Source: Beta vulgaris subsp. vulgaris (lineage: Eukaryota; Streptophyta; Magnoliopsida; Caryophyllales; Amaranthaceae). Taken from it: a stretch of 64,000 nt of DNA. The stretch is taken from NCBI RefSeq assembly GCF_026745355.1, contig NC_079202.1:46636873-46700872 (forward strand), given 5' to 3'. The notes under the pieces were generated by a model. The model was given only the letters and a program-made list of their open reading frames with translations. It was not told the origin of the DNA and searched no databases. The translations under genes and the position numbers were made by a program. Below, in pieces: positions 11,544-24,599 of this stretch; position 1 is the stretch's first letter, and each line of letters opens with the position of its first letter.

Positions 11544-11761
11544 ACTTCCTCCGTTTCTTTTTACTCGCTACACTTTTCATTATAAAAAGTTTCACATTAC
11601 TTGCTACACTTCTTTTTTGGGCAATAAACTCTCTCTATCTCTCTCCTCCCACATAGGTCCCTTTTCTTTTTACTATCTACCTCTTTCTTCTCCAAAAATT
11701 AGTAAATTATCTAGGAGTCCGTGAAATGAGAAGTGTAGCGAGTAAAAAGAAACGAAGGAAG
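11544..11761. mobile_element. Stowaway-like MITE
   Basis: 218 bp. Left CTTCCTCCGTTTCTTTTTAC and CGCTACACTT pair with right AAGTGTAGCG and AGTAAAAAGAAACGAAGGAAG. TA lies on both sides (11542-11543, 11762-11763). Confidence 0.85.
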
Positions 11762-12218
11762 TATACAACATAGATCATTAATCCTGAACCCCGACCAAAA
11801 ACAGGCACACATAAACCTGAACTTGTAGGAAATCGGCAAATTGCATAGTACTGTTATACAATATTAAGCATTATTCAAACAATCAAGGATGAGAAACACA
11901 TCATATTACTCGTAGACGATAGAAAAAGCTTCCAGTTCCCAGAATTAAATAGTTCGTTCAATTTAAAGTGGTTCATCACGAAATATAAAACTCAATGAAG
12001 ATGGCTCAAGAAAAGTGAAATACCTAAAATTCACTTTGCTTACCATTATTCAGGTTATAGATTATTGAATGTTAGTTGCAAGTATGTTTAACTACGTAGA
12101 AAAAGAATACATGATGTCCACTCTGCTACGGCACAAAAGAAAAATATTACATATGCTCGCTCAACTCTTCGAAAAACAATTTCTCATTTTGTATAAAGCT
12201 TGAGAAACCGCGAAATAC

Positions 12219-15200
12219 TCACTCTGCTTTCTGCTGGCTGGGAACAATTTCTTTGAGCTTCTGCTCCAGTTCACCAGTCTGGGTAGACAACATATATCAA
12301 AAGACAATTTGGTTCATAAATAATAGCAGCAGAACATAATAGTGATGAGAAGTTACCTGGTGCATGTTAAGTATAATATCTGATCCTCCAATGAACTCTC
12401 CCTTGATAAATATTTGTGGAAAGGTAGGCCAGTGGCTGCAGAGGAGGGGAAAGGATTCAATATGGAAACAATTACTACGTAAACAACTAGGTTTAGACGT
12501 TTAGTGTACCGTACTATACTCTCGAAGTGCAATAGTACGATTAAACAGAACATTTCTCGTACTTGTTTTATAAAATATAAACCTCGTAAAAACATTTTAC
12601 TTCAAGGAAGTGACTTTAGAAGATACTTGTACTTGCTGTAAGCAGGTCTCAGATTTTTTTTTTTTTTTTTTTAAACCAGGGTCATTAAAAACGACGAGTT
12701 GTGAAGGCTGAAAAGCAAAACTCAGAGCACACTCATACAATGGCACTCAAGATACACATTGCATGAATGAATCGTATAAAAGGTTGTACTCATGGAGAAT
12801 TAGTAAGAACCAGTTGGAGGATATCACACTCTAAGAGCTACGACCACAACAATTGCAATATCATTCCCACTTCCTTAAGCTGCCTATTAAAGGATAGTCT
12901 CTGTATCAGTTCAATTACCGGCTGAGGTAGAAGAGCCAGATGCAGTTGCTTCATGAGCAGAACGACATTATATGCATTGACTACGAAAAAACGATCATCG
13001 ATAAGGCCATGAAGCACTGACATATTCTCAACCAACCAGTTAGTCTGATGGCCTCAGACATGCCATTAGTTTCCTTTCTTCCCTAACTACCAAGACGCTC
13101 TAACCAGCTCCGCTTTCTCTTAACTATCAGTGTTCCAAGTCTCAGTAAAATATTCCATTCTTTACAATGCTAATTAGCAGAGCCCTTTAAACCGTTCCTA
13201 CATCATTCAGCAGAGTCAAAAAGTCTCAACAGAAATAGACAATCTCCCTTAGAGCCACTCCGTCTTAACCATAATTTTCCTATACTTGCTTCGATATGTA
13301 CGCCTTATAACCTTCAGGGAGCTCATTTTGAGTATCACATAAGAAACCACAAGGCTTAGAAGCCACTATAAGATAAAATTACAACTTCCACACATATGAG
13401 ATAGGGAAATAGCATTTATCATAGCTTCTCATAGCACTCTAAAAATATCAGTACACCCAGAAAAAAAAAAACCATCAGTGGAAGAAAATATACTACAGCT
13501 TTATTGTCCTTATAGCACTAAACATTTAGCAACACCCTCCTACAGCAAAGCAACATCCTTTATTACATATAATTGGCCGATTTCATTTTTTACCTCCCTT
13601 AACTATAATTTTTGTACGATTTATTTTGGTCATCCCCTTATAGTGGCCTCATAAATCAAAAGAATAGAGTAGAATTCCACATCAATGCACATAATAAACC
13701 AAACTATCGTTTTTCTACATTATTGACCTTTGCAGAGTAAAGACCTTAGCAACACCCTCCTAACATTCCTTGTTACAAGTTTTGCAAATTTCATTCTTTA
13801 CCTCCCAAAGCCGTCTCGATGGAGTCACACATCCAACCTTAGAATAGATATTCATATCAATGAAGTCATTAAGTTTAATCACTAAAAAAAAGGGTTACCA
13901 TAAATGCAAAAAATTGAAAATTTTAGATTATTATGGTTTATCCTCGTTGGAAAACCCTAAACCATTCCAAGCATCAACGTGCTAAAGAAAGTCAACAGAA
14001 CTCTATGCCACAAACCTTCTTCCAGATGACCTGCTCCAACATATTAAATCGTTCCGTTCGATCCACAATACCAAAGGGGAAGTTTGACTGACTGCCATTG
14101 TGATTTCCTCCCAATCTATATCCCAAGAGTAACCAATTGCCCCCAGAAAATGCTCTAGCGCTGTATTACAATCTACAACCCAACCCAATCAATCCCCAAA
14201 ACTACACGAAGGAGACTAGTCCTGGAAGCAGACACATTAGCTCCATGTCTCTCTGAATCCAGATTCTAGAATATGCATGACAGGCTCCAACGATATTGGA
14301 CGTAAGGTATCAGCAGCATAAGCAAATGCTAGTGCAAAAACCCCCTCCCCCAAATAGAAAAAGTACGTAGAGAGGATTAAGCATTAGCGGGGGAAATGAG
14401 ACGAGACGCATAGAAGCAATATGTCTAAAGGTGAGGCTATTCAATGAAATAGACAGAAGTCTAGAGACACGCACTCCCGATCCTTGATCCTGAATAAATC
14501 CTCAACCACTTATCCCAACATCCAAGTGAATGGCAAGAGGCTATGTAGCACACAAAATGGAAACAGGAACGGTATTGGGAAAAGGAGAAACATAAATTCT
14601 CAAAAACGAGGGAATATGGAAATGATTAGCAATTATAGTCTATAAAACGTTAGTAAACTATCTATGTTTTAATAATTAGAGAACATATACTAAATACTAT
14701 GTTTAAGAAGAATCTAAAAGAAATGATGTTTGATGCTTTGGAACTGAGCTGGGAGAAACCATCTAATTTGTAATCTGGTTATTGAGGTCCAACTAAACTC
14801 TCATTCTTATTCACATGCAATCAACCACTATCTTTGAACCCTCATTCTTATTCACATCTATCTTCTTGTCTTGGGAGCACTGTGATCCTCATGTCATCAA
14901 AGACAGGAGCCTAACCAAGCCTTTTGGCTCATTACTTGCATTCATGAGGCCTAATGGAGCTTGAAATCACTAAATAAGCATTCCTTCCAAGTTACAATGG
15001 AGAAGCTCACTATAGATGCCCATAAGGACCCATTAGAAAGAGGCTTTTTCTCATTGCCACTTGAATGAGGCAACCAAAAAACTTCTTTTCACTATTCTTT
15101 TATATATAAAGATTTTTAGCACGGGGACAGACTCCTTAAAATGACAAGTTTTGTTGTATCGGCCTTTGAACCCAAAAATCTCTATACAGAACCCATCATA

Positions 15201-18200
15201 GATACTCTTTGGTTATCTTGCTTACCTACATGCATGTACCCATGGTCCATGGAAGCCATCATACAAGGCAGTCCAGCATTGCTTCCTTCACAGCACACCA
15301 AGTGTTGGCCCCCATTTTATATCTAAATTTGTACATGGCACTTCCACCACTCATGCTCACACATGACTGACGCCGACATGGGGAGTGGGGATGGTTCTTA
15401 TCTATGAATCATGGAAACATTTGGGACTCTGAACTTCAACATGTCAAAATTATCATGTATGAAACGCGAAGGAACGCCGACGAAATGTGCCCAAGACGGG
15501 CCAATTAAGACTAATTGCATAATAGAGAAACAACTAGATCAATTTCCAAACGCCTAAACCACAAAACCTGATGGCCAGGTCCAGCCCAAGAAAGGTCAAA
15601 AAAAGGAGGAAGAAATTAAATTCTCATTACCCGACCAGCTTTGCACAAGAACTTACACTCCATCTCCACTCCCTCTATCTTCTCATCTCACATTTCTGAA
15701 AAGCGCCATCACGGTCTGTTGGAGATTGCCACCAAGGAGGAGACATTTTTTTACCAATGACTGTTGCACCAGTTAATTGCATGAGAGCAAAAGGGTAGTC
15801 TCAGGGCTAAAAGGAAAGGAGGAGGGGGTATATAATGAGCATCCATGAGCATGATGGTGTGGCAAGGCTAGCCTGCTAACACCAATACACTTGGAGGAAT
15901 TTGCACAAGTTGCACGCTTCTTGGCAACCTATGATTGTTAGCTGTATAGAAGTTCAAAACTTCACATACTCTTTTCCACATTTACAAAATGTGCTACCGG
16001 CAACAGCATGAAAAGCTTAATCACTTGGAAACCATTTGCACTTTGGAAGTGAGCCTTATTAGTTCTAAGCAGAACAGCCTCAGAGAGTGTGCAAGCAGAT
16101 GGTGTTCAAGGTTGAGTGATGAGGAAGGCAGGAAGCCTATCAGTGGTATGAGGATCGAGCCATGAGATGTAAGCACTAGAAAAAATGAAAAAATATGTTG
16201 ATATATCAGGAAGGTTTTAGCCTTTGGGGGGATGTCTGCTCGATTTCCAATTTTCAAAAGATGATAACATAGGGTCTATTCTTAATCAGTGTGTCGACAT
16301 AATTGCTATTCTGCATCAATTAATGCCACACAGACTAAATGATGAAACCAATTACTATGTCAGCAATAACAGGCAAGACGATAAGGCAGTAGCTTGAAGG
16401 TTAATTATAGCAACATCAGACAATAAGCTGATAGTCCACCAAGTTAAAGGACCGTTAATTCAGGATAGCAGCATCCTAAAATTGTACAGTGTGATGACTA
16501 TATCAATTCAAAATTATGGGAACTTGTATGACTCAATATAGAGCTGAAAGGCAGTATCAAAAGAAATGCCATAGTAAGTCAAGCAGCCATGCCCTAGTAG
16601 AACATGACGATGACTCCCATCATAGACAAGTGTTCATCAGTGAAACAGTTACTTATTTCAAAAAGAGAATCAAGCTGAATCATGCAATTTTATGAATTTG
16701 TGAGAAGAAGCAACTTAAATAAGAAAACAAGTGGCAATGCACCTGTAGGCTTTAACAGCATTCTTCAACTCCATGTCTTCCAAGATATTTCTGGAACTAA
16801 AAGGAACACCTGCGCAGAACACACATATCATTAGGACCGCAGGACGAAGAAACCAGCTCAGTAGACCAGCTGAAGGTGATAAAAGAAGTTACAGAAACCA
16901 ACAGCAAGGTCTAAGAAGGATGGTACAAAGAAACAGCTACAGTGGTGAACATATTAAGAAATATGAATAGGCCCGTGGCGCCCATATCTTCTTTAGCCAT
17001 TTTTAAAATAGTTCACGATAAAAGATAAAGAAAAAAGTCTAGGATGACACTAATAATGAATTCTCTTCATAAGACTTTATAACATGGACAGAAAATTACG
17101 ACAAAGAGAGGTCAACAACATAAATACAAACCAAAATAAGCATAAATAAAATGTGGAGCATATGGACTCAACAAGTATGTCCTCACTAGATTCCCCACTT
17201 ACCATTACTTAAGGAGCTTCACAACAACAGCAACAAAAGCTAAAGAAGATTAGAAGATACAAGGATAAGTAAAATAATAGTTCAGATAAGAAAAGAAAGT
17301 TCCATGGATCATTCAACCTTTCAGATGTATCTACAAAGCAAAAAGTTTTATAATACATGGGGATGACAGACTGAATGAAAGAAATTATATAGAAATTAAG
17401 AGAGATCACAGCAGAAATCTAAAATAAAAAGCACAATATAAGAACGTTCCCTAAAATTTTGACTAATAGAATTTTCAAGCCAAGAACTTTCATAGAACCA
17501 CCGAAACTTGGGCAAGCCGATGCTTAGCTTGGTCAGGGTAGCTTCATTATTTACTTATTAAGAGGGAAGGGGAGGTTCACAAGGTCCATCACATAAAAAC
17601 ATACCGCTCAGCTATGTACAAAAGTCAACCTCAAAAGATTTGATCAATATATTAAAGAGTACCTAAGAGCAATCCAATGAACATATAGACAAAAAAGTCA
17701 TATGATCAACCAAAACTGAAAATCTTACCATATTCCTTCAGTACCCTCACAGCAAGAGAGCTGAAACCACATCTCGGCATTTCAGGCACCCCCTTAATAT
17801 AAATCATAATGGGATTCCCCTTCACATCCTGAAGATACCAAGCAAGAAGATGCATTCACCATTAGATTGATAAGCTAAAAGATAAAATTTCAAGCTAAAG
17901 AGAATGGCATATGGGCAAAATTCGTTACACAAATAGTCACAGAAAAAGGAATATTATCACCTGCTCAACAATCTCTTTTACAGAAAGGTCAGAACTCTCA
18001 ATCTTACTGGTTGGCCTGAAATCTTCATGTGAATCAGGATCGTTAGAAGACGTAGTTGAGTACTTCATTGAATTTAGGTATGACAACCCAGATACCTAAT
18101 ACAAACAAACAGTAAGAAATAACCCATAAACTTGAACTATGAACTCATAAAGGTCATACCTGAACGATATTAATTGCAAAACCATCAATGCCAAAGAAAA

Positions 18201-21200
18201 GGTAGATAAAAGGACATGTTTCATAAGTAAAAATGCATTTAATCAGATAGATTATTTGAGAGCTCCACCTTGTCATAAAGAAGGGAAGACAATTCTGAAA
18301 CATATTAACAAGGACTTCAACAAGTTATGTCCTTTGTTCACTCTCTTTGGAACATCAATATCTTTCTTAATGTCCATATTTGAGGACACCTTTGCTAGAG
18401 GGGCTAATAATTTACTTGCAGTATCTTGGTCTCAAGGTGGAGATGGGATTACCTTCTCTGACAAACTGTGCAATTACTCGCTCATTTCGAGATTTGATAA
18501 GTTATATTTGTATTTTGATCATTGCTAAGTACTACCTCTGTATTCTTTTAGTTGCACCATTTGCTTTTTCACACTTGTCGAGACGATTCTTTGAACGTTA
18601 ATATCTCTTATTAGGTGCAAGTAAAAAATATAAAAATTTCATATTTGGAATCCTCGCATTGAGACGAATCTAACAAGACCCCACTTGACTATGTTTTTTC
18701 TTATATAATAATGCGAGACAGCTTAACAAAGTTGATTGATGAATAGTGCCACAAAACCAAATGGTGCAACTAAAAAAGTACGGAGGTAGTATATAGGTTT
18801 ACAGTATGTACAGAAATATTCAGATTTTATTCCACATGAGATATTTTATAAGAAGTGAGGTTGCTTATGAATACAAGTACCAAAAAAAGGTGATCAGAGT
18901 TTGAATTATCATATTTTCATCAACCATCCCAAAAGAAACAACTATCTGACTATTCACTAGTACTAAAAAGTAAAAGTATGGATTAAAAATAACCAATAAT
19001 GTCTTACTACGATGAAATTAGGAATACAAGTACCAAAAAAAGGTGATCAGATCTGAATTATCATATTTTCATTAACCATCCCAAAAGAAACAACTATCTG
19101 AGTATTCACAAGTACTAAAAAGTGCAATTATGAATTAAAAATAACCAATAATGTCTTACTATGATGAAATTAGGAAAACAGAAATGTACAATGTTAAATG
19201 ATAGACTAAAATACAATGTTATACAACCACATTGGAGAAGAGGAGTGAAAAAATAAAGAGCTACTACAACTTAACATATTAATCAAACTTTTTTATGCAA
19301 CTTTACAATCTTCAAAAAATATTTTCTCATCCCTAGTAGCCCATGAACTCACACATGTCATCAACAAGCAAAAGAGAGGTAACAAACATTTAGCAGCGCT
19401 AAAACTGGATATGAATAAAGCTTATTATAGGGTCAACTGGAATTTCTTATTAAAAGTCCTTCAAGCTTATGGTTTCCCTGCTCACTAGGTAAAGCTGATA
19501 CGTGAATGTATTACAACGTCAAGCTATCGTCTCCTAATAAATGGAGCCGCCACTGCTCCCATTACTCCAACTTGCGGTCTTCGGCAAGGGGATCCATTAT
19601 CGCCATACTTATTCTTGTTTTGCATGGACATTCTCTCTCGAATGACAACATTGGCTACGGACATTCACCAATTTCAAGGTATCAAACTAGGGGTTCGCGG
19701 ACCGCAGATTCTCACCTGTTCTTCGCCGATGACTCCTTATTTTTCTTTAAAGCATCGAAAGAGGCATGCTCGGCAGCTACAGGTCATTCGAAGATTCTGT
19801 GGCATCTCGGGACAAATGGTGAGCTTACAAAAATCCTTTGTAAAGTTTAGCCCAAATATTACAGAAGCCGCGCAAAGCGATTACAAAGCTCTTTTGGGAG
19901 TGGAAGCTCAGTCTTCTTTGGGCACATATCTTGGTATTCACATTGATTTGCAAGGTTCAAAAGTTCAACACTTCACCCACTTGCTGGACAAGGCTTCATC
20001 GAGAATAGCGAGTTGGAACCACTCCTTGCTCTCTCAACCAGCAAAGATAATTATTATAAACTCCATTCTTATTGGGGCATTAATGCATTACCTGGCGGTG
20101 TTCCGGATTCCAACAAACATTATAAACAAATTGGATAGCCTCTTTGCGGCCTTCTTCTGGAAGGATAAGCATGGTAAAGGTTTACACTGGAAAAATCGTA
20201 GTATTATTCAACGTCCGCGAAGAGAGGGGGGTTTGGGCATTCGGAATGTTGGTATTTTTAACAAGGCTCTCCTGATGCAAAAGGCTTCGAGGATCCAACA
20301 CAACCCAAATTTGCTTATCTCACGAGTCTACCGGAGATCTTCCCGTCCAGAAAACACCATGAACCCCTGGGGAAGGCAAGGCATGGTCATGGCCGATAGT
20401 TTGCTTCGTCTTCACTCTCAGTGGAAAGTAGGAGATGGATGTGAAATAGGAGTTACTAATAATTTTTAGGCTCAGGGGTCAAAGCCAATTTTTCGGGACC
20501 ACATTCCATTGACGACCGCTCTCAACCTCAGAGTGGCGCACCTAATCCTGGAAGATCAACGCCAATGGAATTCGAGGAAAATAAATGATCTTTTTGAACT
20601 AGTTTCGGCACGTAAAATCAAGAGTATAGAACTCCCTGTTGAGCCTAATATAAAGGACGGGGTTTTTTGGCCGTATCGTAAATCGGGCAAGTATGACACT
20701 AAATCGGGGTATGCGATTCTACTCCATCACCAACAAGAAATATGTAGCATGACATCCACATCTCACAGGGAGTTCTTCCGTGTCCTTTGGGGATCGCGCA
20801 TCATGCCAAAATGGAAACTATTCATTTGGAAATTGTGGCATAACGGTCTAGCAACAAATCGGAACCTATACCAAAGACAAATTAGCGACTCTAGCGAATG
20901 TCCGGTTTGTCTACACAAGATCGAAGACACTAACCACCCTGGCACTCGAGGCTTGGGAACAGCGTCAAATCACCATGCACCTGAATTTAGCTCCGGACTT
21001 ATGCTTCAGGGACTGGTTGACGTCTGGGTTCCTTCTTCTATACAAAATCGAGGGTTATGAGGGAATTAGACTTCCAAGGTTTGTAGCCACCCTTTGGTCG
21101 ATCTGGCTACTAAGAAACAATCAGGTCTTTCGTCAAATTCGGCCGACCGCGGATTCAATTAATATGCTACTCATTAAGAGTGACCAGCAACATGCAGTTT

Positions 21201-22541
21201 TCCTCGAAGGGGGGAGTGTGCCTTTAAGGAATCCCCGGGACCCCTCTACACCTCCTGGGTGCAACCTAGTACATATTGGGCAACAACCGTTTGGGGACAG
21301 GGGCCTAAGGATTCAAGTTACTGCAGATTAGTACGGGAGATTTTATTATGCATCCTCAGAAGTTGCGGCAGAGGCTTTCGCTTGTCTTAAGGCCATCACG
21401 TGGGCTACGAATGCAGGGTACTTGAATTTGACCGTCCTGACTAAGTCGTCTCAACTAATTCAACAGCTCCGCTCGAGGGATTATGGGGACATAACAATCA
21501 AATGGACTCTGGAAGCCATCAAGAACACTGCCAGATCTCTCACAACTTGTCAAGTCGTCCAGGTCTCGAGGTCCCAGATAACAGACGCACAACAATTAGC
21601 TCTCTGGTGTCGTCAACATCAATTAGATAACAGACATAACAATCAAATGGACTCTGGAAGCCATCAAGAACACTGCCAGATCTCTCACAACTTGTCAAGT
21701 CGTCCAGGTCTCGAGGTCCCAGATAACAGACGCACAACAATTAGCTCTCTGGTGTCGTTAACATCACATGGACTACGGTTAAGGAACTAGTTGAGCTTTT
21801 GGTTTTATTTTCTGTATGTTTCCTCGTTGTCAAAAAAAAAAAAAAAAAAAGATTTTCTCTTTACAAGCTTACTTGGTCGTATTCTATAATTAAAGTTCAT
21901 AATAATATTGTAAGCACTTTAGCATACTAGGAAAAATTCACAGAAATAGTCCCAACTATGAAAAGTTTTCTCATAATAATGCCAACTTCAAGTTATTCCA
22001 TTATAATCCCACTAAGGAGGATGTCTTTTCAAAATGATCAGGTAACTTTAAAAGACGGATTAAGAACATAAAACGATAATATGTGAAACACTAGGGGAGG
22101 CAACGAGTGATACAAACGTTAAATTTGAAGAAGACCTAAAATAACAGCCAATTAAACAACTTATAGATCATTTAAAATCATTCAAGGAAGGCGCCCCCGG
22201 CCCCGCCCCCGCCCCCTTCCCCTTCCCCTTAATAAGGAATTAAAGTAGTCCATATCGGGATTCTTATAGGAGCCAAACAACAACAAAGGGAATCATGAAT
22301 GAATGTATAAATACAATCCCTATTTAATTTGAACAACAGTTTCAAACAACCTCCAGAAATCACAATCACCATTGCCCTTATTATACTAAGCAGTTGAAGC
22401 AAATACCCCCAGAAATCATAATATTAAAGCATAAAAAACACGTAATCGAAAAGGCAATAAGATGTTTACTTGAGTGTTGGAACGACGAGCCGAGAAACTA
22501 GCCATGTTCCTGATTAGCATACTAGATAATGACCTTGCCAT
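12219..22541 (-). CDS. GRXS15: Monothiol glutaredoxin, mitochondrial S15 type (CGFS)
   Basis: Complete gene of six coding exons: 22541-22470, 18095-17961, 17828-17729, 16809-16743, 12435-12357, 12278-12219. All joins are GT..AG and in frame, giving 170 aa, about the length of Arabidopsis GRXS15. Residues 1-24 ([20 protein letters not shown]...) are basic and serine-rich, as in a mitochondrial presequence. The glutaredoxin domain runs about 64-160: glutathione-site lysine 81 (YIKG), active site C89-G-F-S92, the TFP cis-proline 129-131 and GGSD 141-144. CGFS glutaredoxins of this class bind a [2Fe-2S] cluster with glutathione and take part in mitochondrial Fe-S cluster transfer; the activity is inferred from family. 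The start is supported by the presequence and by a 5'UTR intron just upstream. Introns 1 (4374 bp) and 4 (4307 bp) are unusually long; intron 1 hosts a LINE and a MITE. Confidence 0.93.
12436..16742 (-). other. Glutaredoxin intron 4 (4.3 kb), no recognised element
   Basis: I see no gene, transposase or clear terminal repeats in this intron. A poly-T run occurs at about 12654-12672 and an A-rich stretch near 13460. Short open frames here resemble nothing I recognise. Confidence 0.5.
18532..18789. mobile_element. Stowaway-like MITE in glutaredoxin intron 1
   Basis: 258 bp. Left CTACCTCTGTATTCTTTTAG and TTGCACCATTTG pair with right CAAATGGTGCAA and CTAAAAAAGTACGGAGGTAG. TA flanks at 18530-18531 and 18790-18791. 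Internal motifs are shared with the MITE at 10034-10288 (GACGAATC, GATGAATAGTGCC). Confidence 0.85.
18870..19175. repeat. 153-bp tandem duplication in glutaredoxin intron 1
   Basis: Copies at 18870-19022 and 19023-19175, both running from AATACAAGTACCAAAAAAAG to GATGAAATTAGG with a handful of differences. Confidence 0.85.
19329..21850 (+). mobile_element. 5'-truncated L1-type LINE, antisense in glutaredoxin intron 1
   Basis: The reverse transcriptase starts mid-domain ([35 protein letters not shown], then FADDSLFFF at about 19712-19740). The thumb follows ([38 protein letters not shown]), then a zf-RVT region ([14 protein letters not shown], truncated after the first half) and an RNase H-like tail ([17 protein letters not shown]). 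A poly-A tail of 19 ends at 21850. Frameshifts around 19700 and a stop at 20467-20469 make it inactive. ATTTTCTC occurs both at 19321-19328 and just after the poly-A (21852-21859), a possible short target duplication. It lies opposite to the glutaredoxin gene. Confidence 0.85.
21488..21777 (+). repeat. 145-bp tandem duplication in the LINE 3' end
   Basis: Copies begin at 21488 and 21633 with GACATAACAATCAAATGG and end GGTGTCGT(C/T)AACATCA. The duplicated segment covers the end of the RNase H-like region. Confidence 0.9.
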
Positions 22542-22900
22542 AATATTAATATACCAACTGAAATGCCTGAATCATACACAACAATGTTAACAAGATATGA
22601 GATGAATTAGCAATAATAGTTTAATTTTCAATTAAACTTTGAATAATCAAAATATAATCAATTCTTAAAGGAATTAGAAACAAATTAATAATGTGAGGGA
22701 TAGAAGAAATGAAACAAAAGCAGTAAGACTAGTTACCGGAGACTCTTTCGCGGTTTATTCGATTCTTAATTATTGCTCAAATTTGTGAAGAGGCAACGGA
22801 TGGATGTACCGGAGCCTTCGGTGGTGTCGTGTGTGGTGGAAGAAGAGAATTTATTAGAGAGTGCTCTACTTTTGCTTTTCTCGTGAGGATGGAGAAAAGA
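22542..22900 (-). promoter_or_regulatory. Putative 5'UTR with leader intron of the glutaredoxin gene
   Basis: On the minus strand a pyrimidine-rich leader ends CTCCG|GTAACTAG at 22737/22736. A TTCAG acceptor at 22568-22567 is followed by a 25-base leader to the ATG. This would remove a 170-bp leader intron (22736-22567). The transcription start is not determinable by eye. Confidence 0.5.
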
Positions 22901-22998
22901 GGAAGTGGAGAAATGTAATGTTGTTAAGGGCCTAACGATTACAAAAATTATTAAAAGAGACGGTATCTTATAAGACAAACTCTAACAATTAAGGCTTA

Positions 22999-23180
22999 CT
23001 AGTTTTTATATGCACGCGATGCGTGCGAAGATACGTAGAAAATTAATTTTTTTAGCAGATGAAGAAAATTAAATTAATTATTAATTATTTCTAATAAATT
23101 TTTTTTTGAGGATAATTATTTCTAATAAATTAGGAATATTTGAATGGTTGATGGTTTTCTTTTTGTAATATCTTTTTTCA
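22999..23180 (-). mobile_element. Helitron-like 3' terminus, same family as 1565-1705
   Basis: The minus strand ends GCACGCATCGCGTGC (hairpin, 23026-23012), spacer, CTAG (23002-22999). The body (AGAAAATTAATTTTTTTAG, GGTTGATGGTTTTCTTTTTG) matches the copy inside the MULE. The 5' limit was not found; sequence to about 23330 may belong to it. Confidence 0.55.
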
Positions 23181-23769
23181 TTTTTTAAAATAAATTAGGT
23201 AGTTTTCTTTTTTATTTTTTCATAAAAGTAGTTAGAATAGAGATGTTATGAGGGTAAAATGGGGTTTCTAATATTTTGGTGTCCTTCCCCTCTTCCCATA
23301 TAGAATAGAGATAATCGATACAATTATGATGTGTTCTGGCTTCTGCATGAAGCGACTAGAGAGTTACCGAGGAGGTGGAACGGTGCATTTGATATGCGAA
23401 AATAACTCGGTAGTTTTACCGAATGGATCAAACTAATCACTAAATGGATTAAACTACTCATTGAATGAATTAAAGAATGTCATTACTGAATAGATTAAAC
23501 TGGTCACGAAATAGATTAACCTAATCTCTGAATAGATTAAATTAGTCACTATATTAGAAAAAGGTGGCATGTTCTCCTGTTGATATTGGGCTTGGCCGCT
23601 TGGGCGATGCCTAATTTTAAGTTAAAATTAGATGGTGTCTTACAAGACCAACTTTATGTGTTTTTCATGATTGAGGATAGAGTAGTGATTAGAGTTTTAA
23701 GTAGCTTTTGGATAACTTTTCATAAGCGTTAGAATATAGAACGTTTAGTTAACAAAGTAGTGTTGCTAA

Positions 23770-23989
23770 GGGCTCGTTCAGTATCACTGTGGTTTTTAGG
23801 TTTTTGGTTTTTCGTATTTAAAATCATATGATATATATCCTATAATGGATCAAAAATTAGTCCTTATTAGAAACATGATGATTTTGAAAACTGACAACTA
23901 AAAAGTGCTAAAACCACTTTTATGGTTTCCTATATTTTGTTTTTAGTTTTCAGACAGAGAACCAAAAAAAAATGATAATGAACGGGTCT
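23770..23989. mobile_element. Tourist-like MITE
   Basis: 220 bp. The left GGGCTCGTTCAGTATCACTG is the imperfect inverse of the right AATGATAATGAACGGGTCT. It is flanked by TAA on both sides (23767-23769, 23990-23992), as for PIF/Harbinger MITEs. Confidence 0.75.
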
Positions 23990-24554
23990 TAAGGTTTTTG
24001 TTTATTTTTTTAGAGAAAAAAAATATATAAGAAATCCAAGAAGATTCTCTTGCTCGTCAACTCTGCCTTCATAATTGTTTCCACTTTCCTCTCAAACCTT
24101 AAATAATATTTTTCGCTTTTTATGGATTAATTTGGGATTAAACAATAATATTGCATAAACATTTACCAGAATAAACTCAATTTATGGAAGAATGTCAGAT
24201 TAACAATTATAAGAGCAGATATTTTTGCGAATTAATTGCTTAATCCTCGAAAAATTGCTCCTCCCTCCTTACGTTGTCTCCGGTGTTACATTTCTTTTCC
24301 TCTTTCTGTGACATTAATAAGTTTTGTGAGATCCTATATGGTGAAAACTTAAACGATTAAGTCTCAATCGTATACTTAACTTGTACTTTGGGGTGAAGAT
24401 TTTCTTACTTTTCTACTAGTAACTTATTCTAAGAGCCTTTTGCTTATTAGATTGAGTTTGACAAACTCATGTGGGGATTTAATTTTTTTTTCCTCATGTT
24501 GTTCATTGCTATATTTTGTCAAAACAGCAACAATAGCAATAAATATTTTTTCTA

Positions 24555-24579
24555 CTAGCGTTGACTAAGCATTGCTTAG
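24555..24579 (-). mobile_element. Helitron-like 3' terminus
   Basis: The minus strand reads CTAAGCAATGCTTAG (perfect hairpin), a 7-base spacer, then CTAG and T. Structure only; the rest of the element was not delimited. Confidence 0.45.
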
Positions 24580-24599
24580 CATACTACTAAATGTTTGTA

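Noticed and set aside
15141..15326. Possible exon in glutaredoxin intron 4
   Set aside because: Short frame without motifs or supported splice sites; not needed for the intact glutaredoxin reading frame.
22193..22228. C-rich GGCGCCCCCGGCCCCGCCCC tract as a regulatory element
   Set aside because: It is in intron 1 and looks like simple-sequence slippage; no supporting motif.
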